Positions 1 through 11,384 of a DNA stretch of 64,000 bases are shown here, piece by piece. The notes under the pieces are model-generated. The model was not told the origin of the DNA. It was given only the letters and a program-made list of their open reading frames with translations, and did not search any database. The DNA comes from Macrotrachela quadricornifera (Eukaryota; Rotifera; Eurotatoria; Philodinida; Philodinidae), in assembly GCA_022393335.1 (NCBI GenBank), contig JAJEKB010021353.1:1509302-1573301 (forward strand), given 5' to 3'. Position 1 is the stretch's first letter; every line of letters begins with the position of its first letter. A program made the position numbers and the translations under genes.

Positions 1-973
1 ATGTGGAAGAAAGGGCAGTTACATATTCTGTGTGATTCTCAAACGTTCCATCTCCATTACCAAGCAATATGCTGATGCTACCACTAGTGAAATCGACCAC
101 TGCCAGATCTAATTTAGTATCATTGTTGAAATCATTAATGGATAGACATACTGGTCCATAACCAACAAAATATACCACTTGATGCTGAAATGTACCATCA
201 CCATTACCCAGTAGTATACTGACGCTATCGCTAAATTCGTTGGCGACTAATAGATCAACTTTTCCATCATTGTTAACATCAGCTGCTGCGACAAATACTG
301 GGCCATCCTTAACTGGATACGTCATTTCGGTTTGAAATGTTCCGTTTCCATTACCAAGTAACACACCGATGTTATTGTCTACAATGTTGGTTACTACCAG
401 ATCAAGTTTTGAATCGTTGTTAAAATCACCTGTTGTGATAGAAGTTGGACCCACACCAACTGCATACATCACTTGACTCTTGAACGTTCCATCTCCGTTA
501 CCAAGAAGCACACTAATACTCTTGTTACCACTATTAGACACTGCAAGATCGATCTTTTTATCATTGTTGAAATCACCTACAGCGATCGAGCTTGGACTCT
601 GACCAACTGAAAACAGAGTTTGATTCTGGAATGATCCATCTCTATTGCCAAGAAGCACGCTCACATGCTTGCTGTTACTGTTAGTGAATATTAAATCCAA
701 ATTGGTATCATTATTTAAATCAGCATTGATGATAAAATTTTCACCTGAATTAACTTTATATGTTTTTCGATGCTGAAATGATCGATTACCATTCCCAAAT
801 AGTATATTGATACTATCAGAGGTTGTTACTGCTATATCTAACTTACCATCATGATTAAAATCACCCGTTGTTATCGACTGTGGTAAGAAGTCAACAAGAA
901 ACCAAGTATTCGGTCCATATGGTGTTTCACAGATAGCTTCGAAAATTAACAAAATGTATTGAAATAGTACCAG
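1..973 (-). CDS. FG-GAP/VCBS repeat protein, partial (runs off left edge)
   Basis: An open minus-strand frame runs from a stop just above 973 to the left edge. It translates into about six beta-propeller-type repeats, each with a DFNNDxKLDLAV-like calcium-loop segment followed by LLGNGDGTF. This is the FG-GAP/VCBS repeat seen in integrin-alpha-like and secreted bacterial adhesion proteins, and it is common in rotifer genomes. Repeat spacing is about 50-55 residues. No initiator ATG precedes the first repeat. The sequence before it (around 900-970) is hydrophobic and non-repetitive, so this is probably an internal exon whose upstream exon, with signal peptide or membrane anchor, was not identified. 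No stop or frameshift was seen, unlike the related copy at 2875-6151. Family assignment is firm; function (extracellular binding) is inferred from the fold only. Confidence 0.8.
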   Translation of the reverse strand, partial: MVLFQYILLIFEAICETPYGPNTWFLVDFLPQSITTGDFNHDGKLDIAVTTSDSINILFGNGNRSFQHRKTYKVNSGENFIINADLNNDTNLDLIFTNSNSKHVSVLLGNRDGSFQNQTLFSVGQSPSSIAVGDFNNDKKIDLAVSNSGNKSISVLLGNGDGTFKSQVMYAVGVGPTSITTGDFNNDSKLDLVVTNIVDNNIGVLLGNGNGTFQTEMTYPVKDGPVFVAAADVNNDGKVDLLVANEFSDSVSILLGNGDGTFQHQVVYFVGYGPVCLSINDFNNDTKLDLAVVDFTSGSISILLGNGDGTFENHTEYVTALSST

Positions 974-2870
974 TTAATCGTTCTCTATCATACCATCCCA
1001 CTATATATAGCCAGATTACGTGACTAGTTGTGCCTCTGAAACAAACTCGAATCGTTTGCTACTTGGAAACTTTCCTGTTACATTTCCAAGAAATCTCTAT
1101 ATCATTTGGTCAAATTGAAACAGATTCATAATAAGAAAGGCTTCTCAAATACTGTTTTATTCAATTTTTTATAAGATCAGGAGTAGTATTAGACCTTTTC
1201 ACAGCGTAACTTTAATTTTTAGGTATCAAAAATGAGTATATACAGCTATAGAACGATTAAACTCAGCAAGCCTATTACTAGTAGTACTACATTTTGTTAT
1301 CAATTTTTGATATTTAGAAATAAAAATCTATGAGATTATAGGATTAGGAAGTATTGGTTGCAACGTTACCAGGTTTGTTAGTTGCAATGGTAGTAATAGT
1401 TCTTGGTATCGTCGGTGTACTAATGACAAGATTTAACATCAACAATAGAATAACTGTAAAAACTATTAAAAGAATAAAACAAGGGAATATTAGTAGAATT
1501 ATTCAGCGGCATACTCACTGCATATTTGATAATTATACATGTTATGTTATTCGCGAAAATAAAATTTACAAAACAATGAGTAGACTTAATTGAAACTATT
1601 TTATACATGTGTCTCTTATGTTAACAAAAGATAAGTAATGTTATTTTTATCTTAAAAACAAATGCAATATTCTTATCTTTTGAATAATAAATCTAACAGT
1701 CTCCAAAGGATAGTGCAAATTTATGCACTACTTTTATTTGGATTCGAAATAAAATGATCTAATTTTTATATTATTGAAAAAATGTTTTTGTTGTCACTTG
1801 TATGACGAGATGAATCATGTCATAAATGTCCTTTAGCCTTAGCTTAAAAGGTTTAAGATAAAACGTGCCGAAAACCTAGATCACACTTTCATTCAACTAT
1901 ACAATTGTAGCGATCAAATTCTGAAATGCGATCTCGTGAAAAAAAGACTTTATGAACAGTTGTTGACTAAAAAGTATACAATCGGTTCAACGGTTGTGTA
2001 AATTACAGTCGAAAATTTCTTACAAGAACTTTCTTTTTGTTTTGTTCATTAGAATAAAAAATATCCGATTAATATTCTAACATATCGCTTTTTATTTTTA
2101 TCGAAAGAACATTTTAATAACAGAGAATATGTTTTCTAAGAGACAATTTATCACTGAAGAACAAAAATCCGGACACATTTCGTCAAGAACATTTGTGACA
2201 GTTACCGATGAGATGATCAACATATTTATAACTATGTGCCTTTTATTGTTTCTAACGGATGCGCTAGGTAAAATGAATCACCCATATTTTTTTTATTTTA
2301 GATCCTTAGAATGAATTGTTCTTCCCAAGTTCAAAATTCCCTACAAATCCATAATAAAACTTCTATCTATAGGAAGTAATGGAAAAAATTTAAACGAAGA
2401 TTATCTAACACATAAAAAGCACCTAACTTTCTTTCTTTCCAAAGCGAGAAAAATTTTGTTCGACCAATTTTCAATGTGAAAACAAAGACTGCATATTTAA
2501 TACCTGTTAAGCTAATGAGAACATTTACCTGTGATTAGTCATCCTATTCCTCAATGTTGCACACTATGAAATCAGTTCCGTCCTCGGATTCGATTCTCGG
2601 AATCGGATGGAAGTGATACCGAACAAAATGAATTTGTACCATTCTTTTCAACATTGAAGAATAGAATGTATTCTCTCCCATATTTTTCTTATAACGTTGA
2701 AATTAGTTGGGTAAATGTTTTTTAAAATTCCTTTTTATTTTAACTTTAGTGTAGAATAGAATAAATGTATGCACACATAGAATTTATTTCCTCTTTCTTG
2801 CTCTTCAAATGATTATCATAGAGATGTTTGCTTACTCATTAAATGATCAATAGTATATAAAGATGGATGA
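974..2870. other. AT-rich intergenic stretch, no convincing gene
   Basis: No gene is supported here. A 79-codon plus-strand ORF at 1354-1593 begins with a strongly hydrophobic segment (LLVAMVVIVLGIVGVLMT) that could be a membrane-anchor exon for an FG-GAP protein, but it has no partner exon I can join. A 61-codon ORF at 2129-2314 looks random. A TATATAAAG sequence lies at about 2853, just before the decayed FG-GAP gene. Confidence 0.4.
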
Positions 2871-2874
2871 ATTT

Positions 2875-5800
2875 AGGTTATGGACAATGGAACATTTTCA
2901 AAACAAGAAAATATTTTTGTTGATGTTGTTTCTTGTCCATTATCGATTACAATTAATGATAATAATCGAGATATTGCTGTAACGAACTATGGATCAAATA
3001 ATGTAATGAGTTTTCTTGGTGATGATCATGGAAATTTTTCTGTTTCTCTTATATTTTCAATAGGTCCACAATCTCAACCTTGTTCAATTGTTACGAGTGA
3101 TTTTAATCATGATGATTATGTAGATATAACAGTGGCCAATTCAGGAACAAATACTATTGGAATATTTTTTGGACGTGGAAATGCAAATTTTACAAGTGAA
3201 ATAACATATTTTATTTCTCCAGAATCTTTTCCACGTTCGATTGCTCTTGCTCATTTCAATAAAGACAATCAATTTCATATTGTTGTTTGGAATTCTTATG
3301 CGAATAATCTCAGTATATTTATTGGCTATGGAAATGGGAGTTTTTCAACAGCTACGACGATGAATTCGGCTGGTATCGATTCATGTCCAATGGGATTGAC
3401 TATAAACGATTTTGATAATGATAATATTTCCGATATCGTTGTAGCTAATTTTGCAACGAACAATATAATAGTATAATACAATCCCAACAGCCAACATCAT
3501 ATCCAGCAGAATATGGTTCAATTCCTTATCAAATCCTAACAGAAGATCTTAATAATGATATTAAACTTGATCTTGTTATAGTTAATATTGGGATTTATCT
3601 AGGCTATGAAAATGGATCGTTTAGTAATGAAACAACGTATTCAACGTCAGATAATTCTCATTCACGTGCAATGGCTATGGATGATTTAGATAAAGATTCA
3701 AACTTAGATATTATTCCAGACAATCATTATCAATATTATATGGTTATGGAAATGGATAATTTCCTATAGCAAAAACTCTTTCTACTGGATCGTCATCAAG
3801 ATCTGTTGTAATTGATTATTTTTGATATTGTCTTTGCTGATTATGGTGGGAATATGTTAGGGATTTTATTTGGATATTTTAATCGACTTTTTTCAAACTT
3901 AATTAAGTTTAGTGCTGGAAAGAATACTCGTCCAATAGCACTAGCTGTTGCTGACTTTAATAATGATCATTGTCCAGATCTTGTTGTGGCTAATTATGGT
4001 ACTGATAGTGTGACGAGTTTTTTTGGATCAAAGAATGGAACCTTCCAGATGTTTAATACTTATGAACTAGGTGACAGTTCGCTACCACGAATGATCACAA
4101 TTGATGATTTAAATCGTGACAATTATTTAGATATCATTGTTGCTAATTGAAAAAGTGAAAATATTGAGATATTCCTTGGATATATTAATGAAACTTATGT
4201 AAGTGAATTAAACTATTCGATTGGTGTTAGTTGAAATCGGCAAGATGTTCTTGTGGATGATTTAAATCAAGATAATCTAATGGATGTAGTTGGAACTAAT
4301 TCTCGATATGATAATATTGTTGTACTATTAGGATATCATTAAGAAACATATTCAACAGGTCTACAATCTAATCCAATGGCATTGGTAATGTCTAATTTTA
4401 ACAATGATAAATATATTGATTTGATTGTTGCTAATATGAACAGTAATAATATTGCTGTTTTTTTTTTATTTGATTACACATTCTTTGAGAAAGTAGAACC
4501 GTGTGGTTGTGGCGAAAGTTCTGCTCCTTATTCAGTTGGTATAGGTGATGTTAATAATGATGGATATTTAGATATGGTTTATGCATTATTTAGTTTAAAT
4601 AGTATAGGCGTTTTTCTAGGCTATGGAAATGGAAGTTTATCATCATTAGTAATCGTTTCTCGTGTACCTTCGTCTCGTACTTGGTGTATTACTGTTGGGA
4701 ATTTTAATAATGATAGTAAATTAGATATAGTAACAGCGAATACTGGTATCGATTCTAATGGAGTATTTTTAGGATATGGAAATGAAAGTTTTACACCGTC
4801 GATAGAATATTATATAAGTTTGAATGCTCGTTCAATCTACGTTACTGTAGGTGATTTAAATAATGATTATTTTTCTGATATAATCGCTGCTAATTATGGT
4901 GGAGATAGTATTGATATACTTCTTGGATACGGAAATGGTTCATTTCAACCTTTAATAATATTATCAAGTGGACGAAGGTTCTCTTCCAAGATTGATTGGT
5001 ATTTTTTATGTTAATAACGATGGTCGATTCGATATAATAACTGTTAATCAAGTTGGCATTTTTCTAGGATTAGGTAATGGGAATTTTCAATCCCAATTAA
5101 CTTTTCCCACTGGTGATAATAGTTTTCCACGGTATGCTACTGCTGGTGATTTGAATCATGATGGATATTTGGATATTGATCTTGCAAATTATGCTTCAGC
5201 TAGTATTTCTATTCTCTATGGTCATGGACAATGGTACATGTGACAATTTATATTTCTATATCACTGGTATTAGTTCGAAACCAACTAATTAAATGATTGC
5301 TGATTTTAACAGAGATAATCAACTCGATATTGTCATTACTGATGAGACTAGTAATAATGTTGGTGTCTTGTTTGGTTATGACGATGAAAGATTTAGTACT
5401 ATATCAACGTTTTCTATAGGACAGGGTGTAGTTACATATAGTGTTGCTGTTGCTGATTTCAACGTAGATAATTACACAGATTTTGCTATGGTCGATGTTG
5501 GATATAATGCTATTCGAATATTTCTTTCCAACGGTAATAAACCATTCGGAGGACAAACAACATTTTCTACTGGAAATTGTTCTGGTTCTTCTTCAATATC
5601 TACTGCGGATTTTAACAATGATCAATATATTGATATTGCTATCACTAACTATTACGGCAATAATCTTGGTATACTTTTTGGAAATGGAAATTACGACTTT
5701 TCTAATCTTACTTTATACTCAACAGGAATTGATTGTCAACCAATATCTTCAGCTGTTAATGATTTTAACAATGATTCTTTCTCAGATATTATCGTTGTTA

Positions 5801-6151
5801 ATTCTAATACAAACAATATTAATGTATTCATCGGTCATGCTGATGGAATTTTGTTCCAAATTAATTTCTTATATAATGGGTGATAGTTCTCAATCTGTAT
5901 CGATTGCTGCTGGTGATTTCAATCGAGATTATCTTTTAGATATTGCTGTTGATAATTTTGGAACAAATAATGTCCAACGTCTTCTTGGTTATGGTAATAG
6001 AACTTTTCCTAACCAAACATCGTATCCTTCAACCTTTGATTCCGATCCAAATTGGATTATTTTCAATGATTTAAATAATGATGATTGGAATGATATTGCT
6101 GTTGTTTTATTCGGCGATGATAGTATTAAAATTGTTTGGAACCGTTGTTAA
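2875..6151 (+). pseudogene. Decayed FG-GAP/VCBS repeat gene
   Basis: About twenty FG-GAP units (pattern D-F-N-x-D-x-x-x-D-I-x-V-A-N ... G-Y-G-N-G-S-F) can be read across 3.2 kb, but no single frame is open. Fragments are open at 2880-3476, 3812-4150, 4376-5014, 4968-5243, 5293-5883 and about 5880-6151. Frame changes occur near 3480, 3770, 4970, 5225 and 5875. In-frame stops inside otherwise good repeats are TGA at 4148, TGA near 4232, TAA near 4340 and TAA at 5290. The last repeat ends at a stop at 6149-6151. There is no credible start; the first repeat begins after an acceptor-like TTTAG. It is a paralogue of the partial gene at 1-973 but more diverged, and the many lesions indicate an old pseudogene. 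A multi-intron gene cannot explain stops inside repeat cores. Confidence 0.8.
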
Positions 6152-6733
6152 AATGTCGATATATCATTTGATTTTCTTTCTATTCTATTCTTCATTTATT
6201 ATTAAAAAAACAAACAATTTCGAAATAAAGATAATTTTTGAAAAGGAAAATAAATCAACTGAGATGATAATAGATTTAACCGATAATCAACCATTATCGG
6301 ATCTGTATTCTATCATCTTTACATGTTTGTCATTGAAATTATTTTATATAAAGAATAATCCATTGTCTAGTTTTTTCAATAAATTTACTTTTTTCTCACT
6401 ATTTTTGCCGTTAGATGCGCTTCGAAATATACTTATTAGATGTATCGTGAAAAATGACGTCGAATGAATAATATTTCGAAGTGCATCGAATGACAAGAAT
6501 AACGAGAACAGATAAATTTATTGAAAAAAATATGTGTTTTTCTTCTGTATAAAAAGAAATGAATTTTTTAAGTTTTTTCAAATAGTTTTTTGAAGTTTTT
6601 ATTTGAAAAAAAATGACTTAAAACATCGTCGATTGATTGACAAAAGTGACACAATTTTTACGGCATAGATTAAAAAAAATAACTATACCTTATCGAAACA
6701 CTTAATGAAAGTATTGGATTATCTAGTTTTATA
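6152..6733. other. Intergenic, no gene seen
   Basis: AT-rich sequence with homopolymer runs. The ORF that overlaps the end of the pseudogene and continues to 6467 shows no recognisable domain and reads as a shadow frame. Confidence 0.4.
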
Positions 6734-6741
6734 CAAGATAT

Positions 6742-6866
6742 CAGTGATGTCCATCGCGGCGCGGTAGCAATTTTAATAATACCGTCGCGGCGCGGTGCGG
6801 TAGCTTTTGGTTGATTATCGTCGCGGCGCGGCAGCGGCAGACTCTCAGTCGCGATGGACATCCCTG
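6742..6866. mobile_element. hAT-type MITE, 125 bp, with GC-rich internal triple repeat
   Basis: The ends are cagtgatgtccatcgcg and, inverted, cagggatgtccatcgcg: 16 of 17 positions match. The element is flanked on both sides by the 8-bp direct repeat caagatat (6734-6741 and 6867-6874). An 8-bp target duplication and CA...TG ends are hallmarks of the hAT superfamily. Between the ends are three imperfect copies of a GC-rich unit (GTCGCGGCGCGGTAGC-like, about 37 bp apart), strikingly GC-rich for this AT-rich locus. It has no coding capacity and must have been moved by a transposase in trans. The hAT transposase at 46489-48465 has related but not identical ends. Confidence 0.85.
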
Positions 6867-7610
6867 CAAGATATATAATTGAATGAATGATAAATTATTG
6901 TATTTAGTTAAAAATTCACATTAATATGATGCATCATAGAAGAAACATGAAAAACAATTTTTTTGAGAATTTAACAGCGTATCTTTTTAAAAATAGATCA
7001 AGATTATAGGAATGTATCTATGCTGAGATATTTTTATAATACTGAATATTGTAATCATTTTACCTCATTCGGTATTTATTAATAAAATGACATCTAAAAA
7101 TGTTAATCTTTATTTCCAGATCTATTAAATGAGTATTCATCTAGAGAATTGTTGGTTGATTGGGACATAATCATTGTCACCTGATTCAAATGATAAATAT
7201 TTCAATTAAAATAAAAAAATATATGAGTGAATTGCACCGGCAGCGTACGATTGCATTTCCAACACAAAAACGCTCATAACTCGACTTCTACTCGACCGAT
7301 TTCAATAATTTTTTTTTTAAAACGTTCGTTGTTTCTTAGCCCACTAACCATAAAAAAATCAGATTTTTATGTTGCTCTCGCTCAAAAATTTGCCGTTTCG
7401 AACTGGTCAAACGGTTGTTGTTTAGCGGTATCTATCGATAAAGATGGCTATTTTTGGTCCTAAAATTTGATTGGATGACGGTACTTTTTGCCAACCGTTT
7501 TACAGCTGAGACTTTCTTCTTCTGAATCATATAAAAATATACTAATATCAACTTTGGTTTGTGGACTAAACTTTGGAAAAACTGGTCAAACATACACATA
7601 GACTGTTTTC

Positions 7611-8027
7611 TGTCCCGACAGATTAAATTGACGCTATTAACACTAATTTTTGACCAAACTTAATTTTTTTTTTTGTATTTTATAGAGAAAAGGTTGAGAA
7701 ATTTTTTATATAAATATGTTTTCTGTTAAATAACTTCTTTTCTAAATGAAAATCGAAGAACAAGAGGTCAGAATAGCTATTGTCACACTAAATGTCCCGA
7801 CAGATTTTCGATTTTGTTCTTCCTAATTTTTCAATAACGGCAAGAGATAAACCAATGATTTTTTCAGCATTTTTAGCAGAATATGTGATATAGCTATGGT
7901 AAAAATTTCAACGAGAAATACCTCACCATTGCGGAGAAAATAAGATTTTATTCTCAAAATGTCCCGACAGATTTCTTTCTGTAAAATAATCCAGATAACT
8001 TTTTATTCTTAAATGTCCCGACAGATT
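7611..8027 (+). repeat. Four subterminal copies of TGTCCCGACAGATT
   Basis: Copies begin at about 7611, 7793, 7960 and 8014, all in the same orientation and all in the left non-coding arm of the 7224-10958 transposon. Each holds the interrupted inverted motif TGTC-CC-GACA. Repeated subterminal motifs often serve as transposase-binding sites; that role is inferred here. Confidence 0.7.
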
Positions 8028-8312
8028 TTTATTGATAATTATTCAAAGAAAAACGAATTAATTTCATCTTTTTTTTCAAATTCAATTAGTTTTCTCCACT
8101 CAAAAATATCATAAAGTAGAAATTATTGATATTCTTTTACAATAAATGATAAAAAGATCAATCTTCTTTATAGTTTATTATTAAACAGTAATTCTGTATT
8201 GTTTACAACGACTTAAATTATTATTACTATTCAGAGCTAAGAAGTCTTTAGCAACTTGCCATCCAAAATACTTTCTTTTTTTCTCTTCTTATATTAGATT
8301 AATGTGCACCAA

Positions 8313-10379
8313 ATGAAATCAAAGAAAAAACGTTCTAATGCTGAATATTGTCAAAAATATCGTCAAAAAATTAAACTAAAACGATTAGAAAATAAGTCTT
8401 TCGACAGTAAAATTAGAAAAAAAGAATCAACAAGAAAAGCAATATATCGTACAAAAATAAAACAGCAACAACCACAAGAACAATCGATATTACCACCATC
8501 AAGTATGACGATACCCAAGAATGATTTGCGGAAAATTGAAGGTCGTCAACGTCGTCGTCAAAATACTTCAAAATTAAAGTCAGATATAGAGAAGTTACAA
8601 GATTCAAATAAAAAATTAGGACAAGAAAATAGAAAATTGAAAGCACAACTTGCTTCCTCATCAATCTCATCATCATCAACACCACCAGAAACAACTACTG
8701 ATACAAGAACAACTACATCATCATCACAGTTATTCCTTAATAATCTTAGCCCAGGTGCTAAAAAACGTGCTGCAGCACGTATGAGAGGAGAAAAACGGAA
8801 TTTAGCACGTGGTGTTATGGAAAGTGTTCGTAAAGAAATTGGTATTAATGTATGTTACTGTTTATTTAATCACCTTACATACTTAATTCTTTTATTCTTT
8901 AGTTATCTAACAACAATACCGCATCAACAGAAAAACAATCAATTTCAAAAGAGCTTGCTAATGCTATCGAACAATTTCTCATTAATGATGAAATTACACG
9001 CCTAACACCATATAAAAAAAGAATTATTGATGGTAAACAAGTACGATTATTATTAAATTACTTGGTTAATCTTCACCAAAGATTTATCAACGAAACACGC
9101 TATGAATGTTCTTACTCTACTTTCACAAGACATATTCCATCTTATATTGTATCACCTAAGCCACATGAATGGGGGACATGTTTATGCATGATTTGTTTAA
9201 ATCCACAAATTAAATCTGAAAGAATTAATCAATTGAAAAATTCTAATCCCATTTTAAATAATTTATCAATATTATTGAAAAATGACATAACATCAGTAAT
9301 TAATGATAAAAATTCTGTGGAAAAAATTTTAAAAGAATTAGATTCATTAAAAAATGAATCATTTAATGTAACTTACACGGAATGGAACAAGAAAAAGAGT
9401 GAAAAAAGTAAAGGTTTGCATTCAACTAAAACAATTTTAACTGATACACTTAATGTTTTTTGTACAAAATTTTCTAAAGAAATATTAGTGAGTGTTCTAA
9501 AAGAAAAGTTAAATAAAAATAGAATTAACAGTTGCTATTTATTTGATATTTAGAGTCTTCAAGAACATATGGAATTAGTACATGCACAGTTCAAAGCTGC
9601 GAAATTTTATCGTCAAGAAGCATTAAGCAATGATGATATAATAACTTTACAAATTGATTGGTCAGAAAACTATCGAATTAATCAAGCACGACAAGAACGT
9701 TGTGAGTAGCGATAAAAATTTAGGTCTCATGCTAATAAAAAACGACCTGAAATTCTTTCTATATTTAGCTGCGTATTACTATGAGCAACAAGTGTCTATA
9801 TCTGCAGAATATGTTTGGAAGAAGAATAAATGTTTTAGTTTCGCGTGTTTATCGGATGAAACTAACCATATGACTGAGTACACATGGGTAGCTATTCGTA
9901 ATTTATTGGATGAACTTCTGGCTGAAACAATTGGTGAAAAAATTTCTCAATTAAATTTTATATCAGATTCACCATCTAGTCAATATAGAAACAAAACAAA
10001 TATATATTTATTAAAACATTATGCAACAGCTAGAAAAATTACAGTAAGGTGGTTGTTTCTAGGTAGTGGACATGGTAAAGGCATTTCTGATGCTATTGGC
10101 TCTTCAGTGAAACGTATGTTCGACGCTGCAATTAGATTAAATCCTGATGTATCATTTAATGGTGCTGAGGATTTAATGACTAAAATAAAAGGTTCAACAA
10201 ATATTCGACTATATTTATATAAAAAAGAAGATGTTGATTCTTTTCGGCAACAAATTCCATCTTTAACAGTAGTTAAAGGAACATCTTTATTCCACGAACT
10301 CATTGCTACACCTAATGGACAAATATTTTCAAAAAATAAATCAGATGAAAAGGAAACTTTATTACAAACAAAATTTTAG
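8313..10379 (+). CDS. Transposase-like protein with basic/coiled-coil N terminus, 4 exons, about 626 aa
   Basis: Exons 8313-8849, 8903-9487, 9554-9701 and 9769-10379 join in frame (1881 nt). Introns of 53, 66 and 67 bp have GT-AG ends, with donors GTATGT, GTGAGT and GTGAGT. The first ATG of the frame is at 8313. Residues 1-70 are Lys/Arg-rich. A Gln/Lys coiled coil and a Ser/Thr-rich linker follow, then a region with Cys/His (WGTCLCMICLNP). The C-terminal third carries LQIDWSENY, FISDSPSSQYRNK and GSGHGKGISDAIGSSVKR. Spaced acidic residues in these blocks look like an RNase-H-fold DDE/DDD core. The pattern resembles transposase-like proteins of other invertebrate genomes (DFAENY / SDG..QYKN / HGK..DG.GG.VKR), from memory. 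Its place between perfect TIRs supports a role as the element's transposase. The catalytic triad is inferred. Confidence 0.75.
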
Positions 10380-10962
10380 ATATTAAATTATTTATTAGTG
10401 ATAATCAGTAAATGAACTCATGTTTTCTTTCAAGTAAATAACATTTTGATATTAAACTTTAACAATGTTTAGGTGAATTAGTTTATTTTATTATGAATTT
10501 TCTTTTTTTCGAATTATATAAAGATATTATCGATGATTTTGATTCTAGATGTAATTATAAACAATCTGAAAAAAAACTTGCGCATCAACAGCACAGTAGG
10601 TTTTTCAAACAGTAGGTAGTATGACTTCTAACAATCGACTATATTACATCATATCTATGTACACGTGCATAGATAGAGCTTAGCACATTTGTCTCAATCC
10701 CCTATTTAAAAAAATTTTTTTGGTATACAGTTAAAATACTTTTCTAAAAATATTAATTTGTAAAAAGATTTTGTAATATTTGCTTATTTGGGGAATTCGA
10801 GCCAGTCTGGAACAGAGAGACTGACAGTGGAGAAAATACTTGATTTATGTTCAAAAAATGATGCTCTATCTGATAGGCTGATTGAAATCTCTCTACATTC
10901 ACTTTCATTTTTTTCGATTTTTTTTGCCCAATCGTACGCTGCCGGTGCAATTCACTCATATA

Positions 10963-11384
10963 CATCATTTTATCTTAATTGTAGTTCCATACATTTTTAT
11001 TTCGAACAATCACTATTAGCATCTCCATTATTAACAATATGAATAAATCGACGAACAACTATTTAATGAGTATCTTCATCGACTTTAGCAGTTGATAATT
11101 ATATAATTATTTCAGTTAAACTAACTATAATCAAATCAATCATTACAACAAATCCACCAATTAGTCCTATATAATATAACTTTATTTGACAAGATTGATT
11201 GAAAATTTTTTCTCTAGTTTATTTTTTATATAAGTATACAACATAAAAAGAGACATAGATATTTAAATTACACAAAAGCAGAGGATATATTTAGATTAAT
11301 TATAATGCAATGATTAAAGATACAACATTTATTTTCATTTGAATTAAATATATTTTGTTTCATAATAATAGTTAGACCAATACA
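10963..11384. other. Intergenic, no gene seen
   Basis: AT-rich DNA downstream of both the transposon and the 3' end of the minus-strand membrane-protein gene. No repeat or ORF is worth reporting. Confidence 0.4.

Larger units (their letters stand above)
7224..10958 (+). mobile_element. Complete DNA transposon of uncertain superfamily (30-bp TIRs, TATA target repeat)
   Basis: The ends are perfect inverted repeats: TGAGTGAATTGCACCGG... at 7224-7253 and its reverse complement ending at 10958. TATA flanks both sides (7220-7223, 10959-10962), so the target duplication is TATA or TA. Inside lies one plus-strand gene with three introns (8313-10379). The left non-coding part (7254-8312) holds four copies of TGTCCCGACAGATT; the right non-coding part (10380-10928) has no obvious copies. 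Perfect TIRs and an intact coding frame argue for a recently active element. The superfamily is not assigned: the transposase-like core is not hAT, mariner or piggyBac. Confidence 0.85.

Noticed and set aside
4148..4342. Alternative genetic code (TGA/TAA read through) in the FG-GAP array
   Set aside because: Both TGA and TAA occur, frame changes accompany them, and all other genes here use standard stops. Pseudogene decay is simpler.
5483..5880. Leu/Ile-rich hydrophobic ORF read as a membrane protein
   Set aside because: It is the shifted frame of FG-GAP repeats and only becomes meaningful after the frameshift near 5875.
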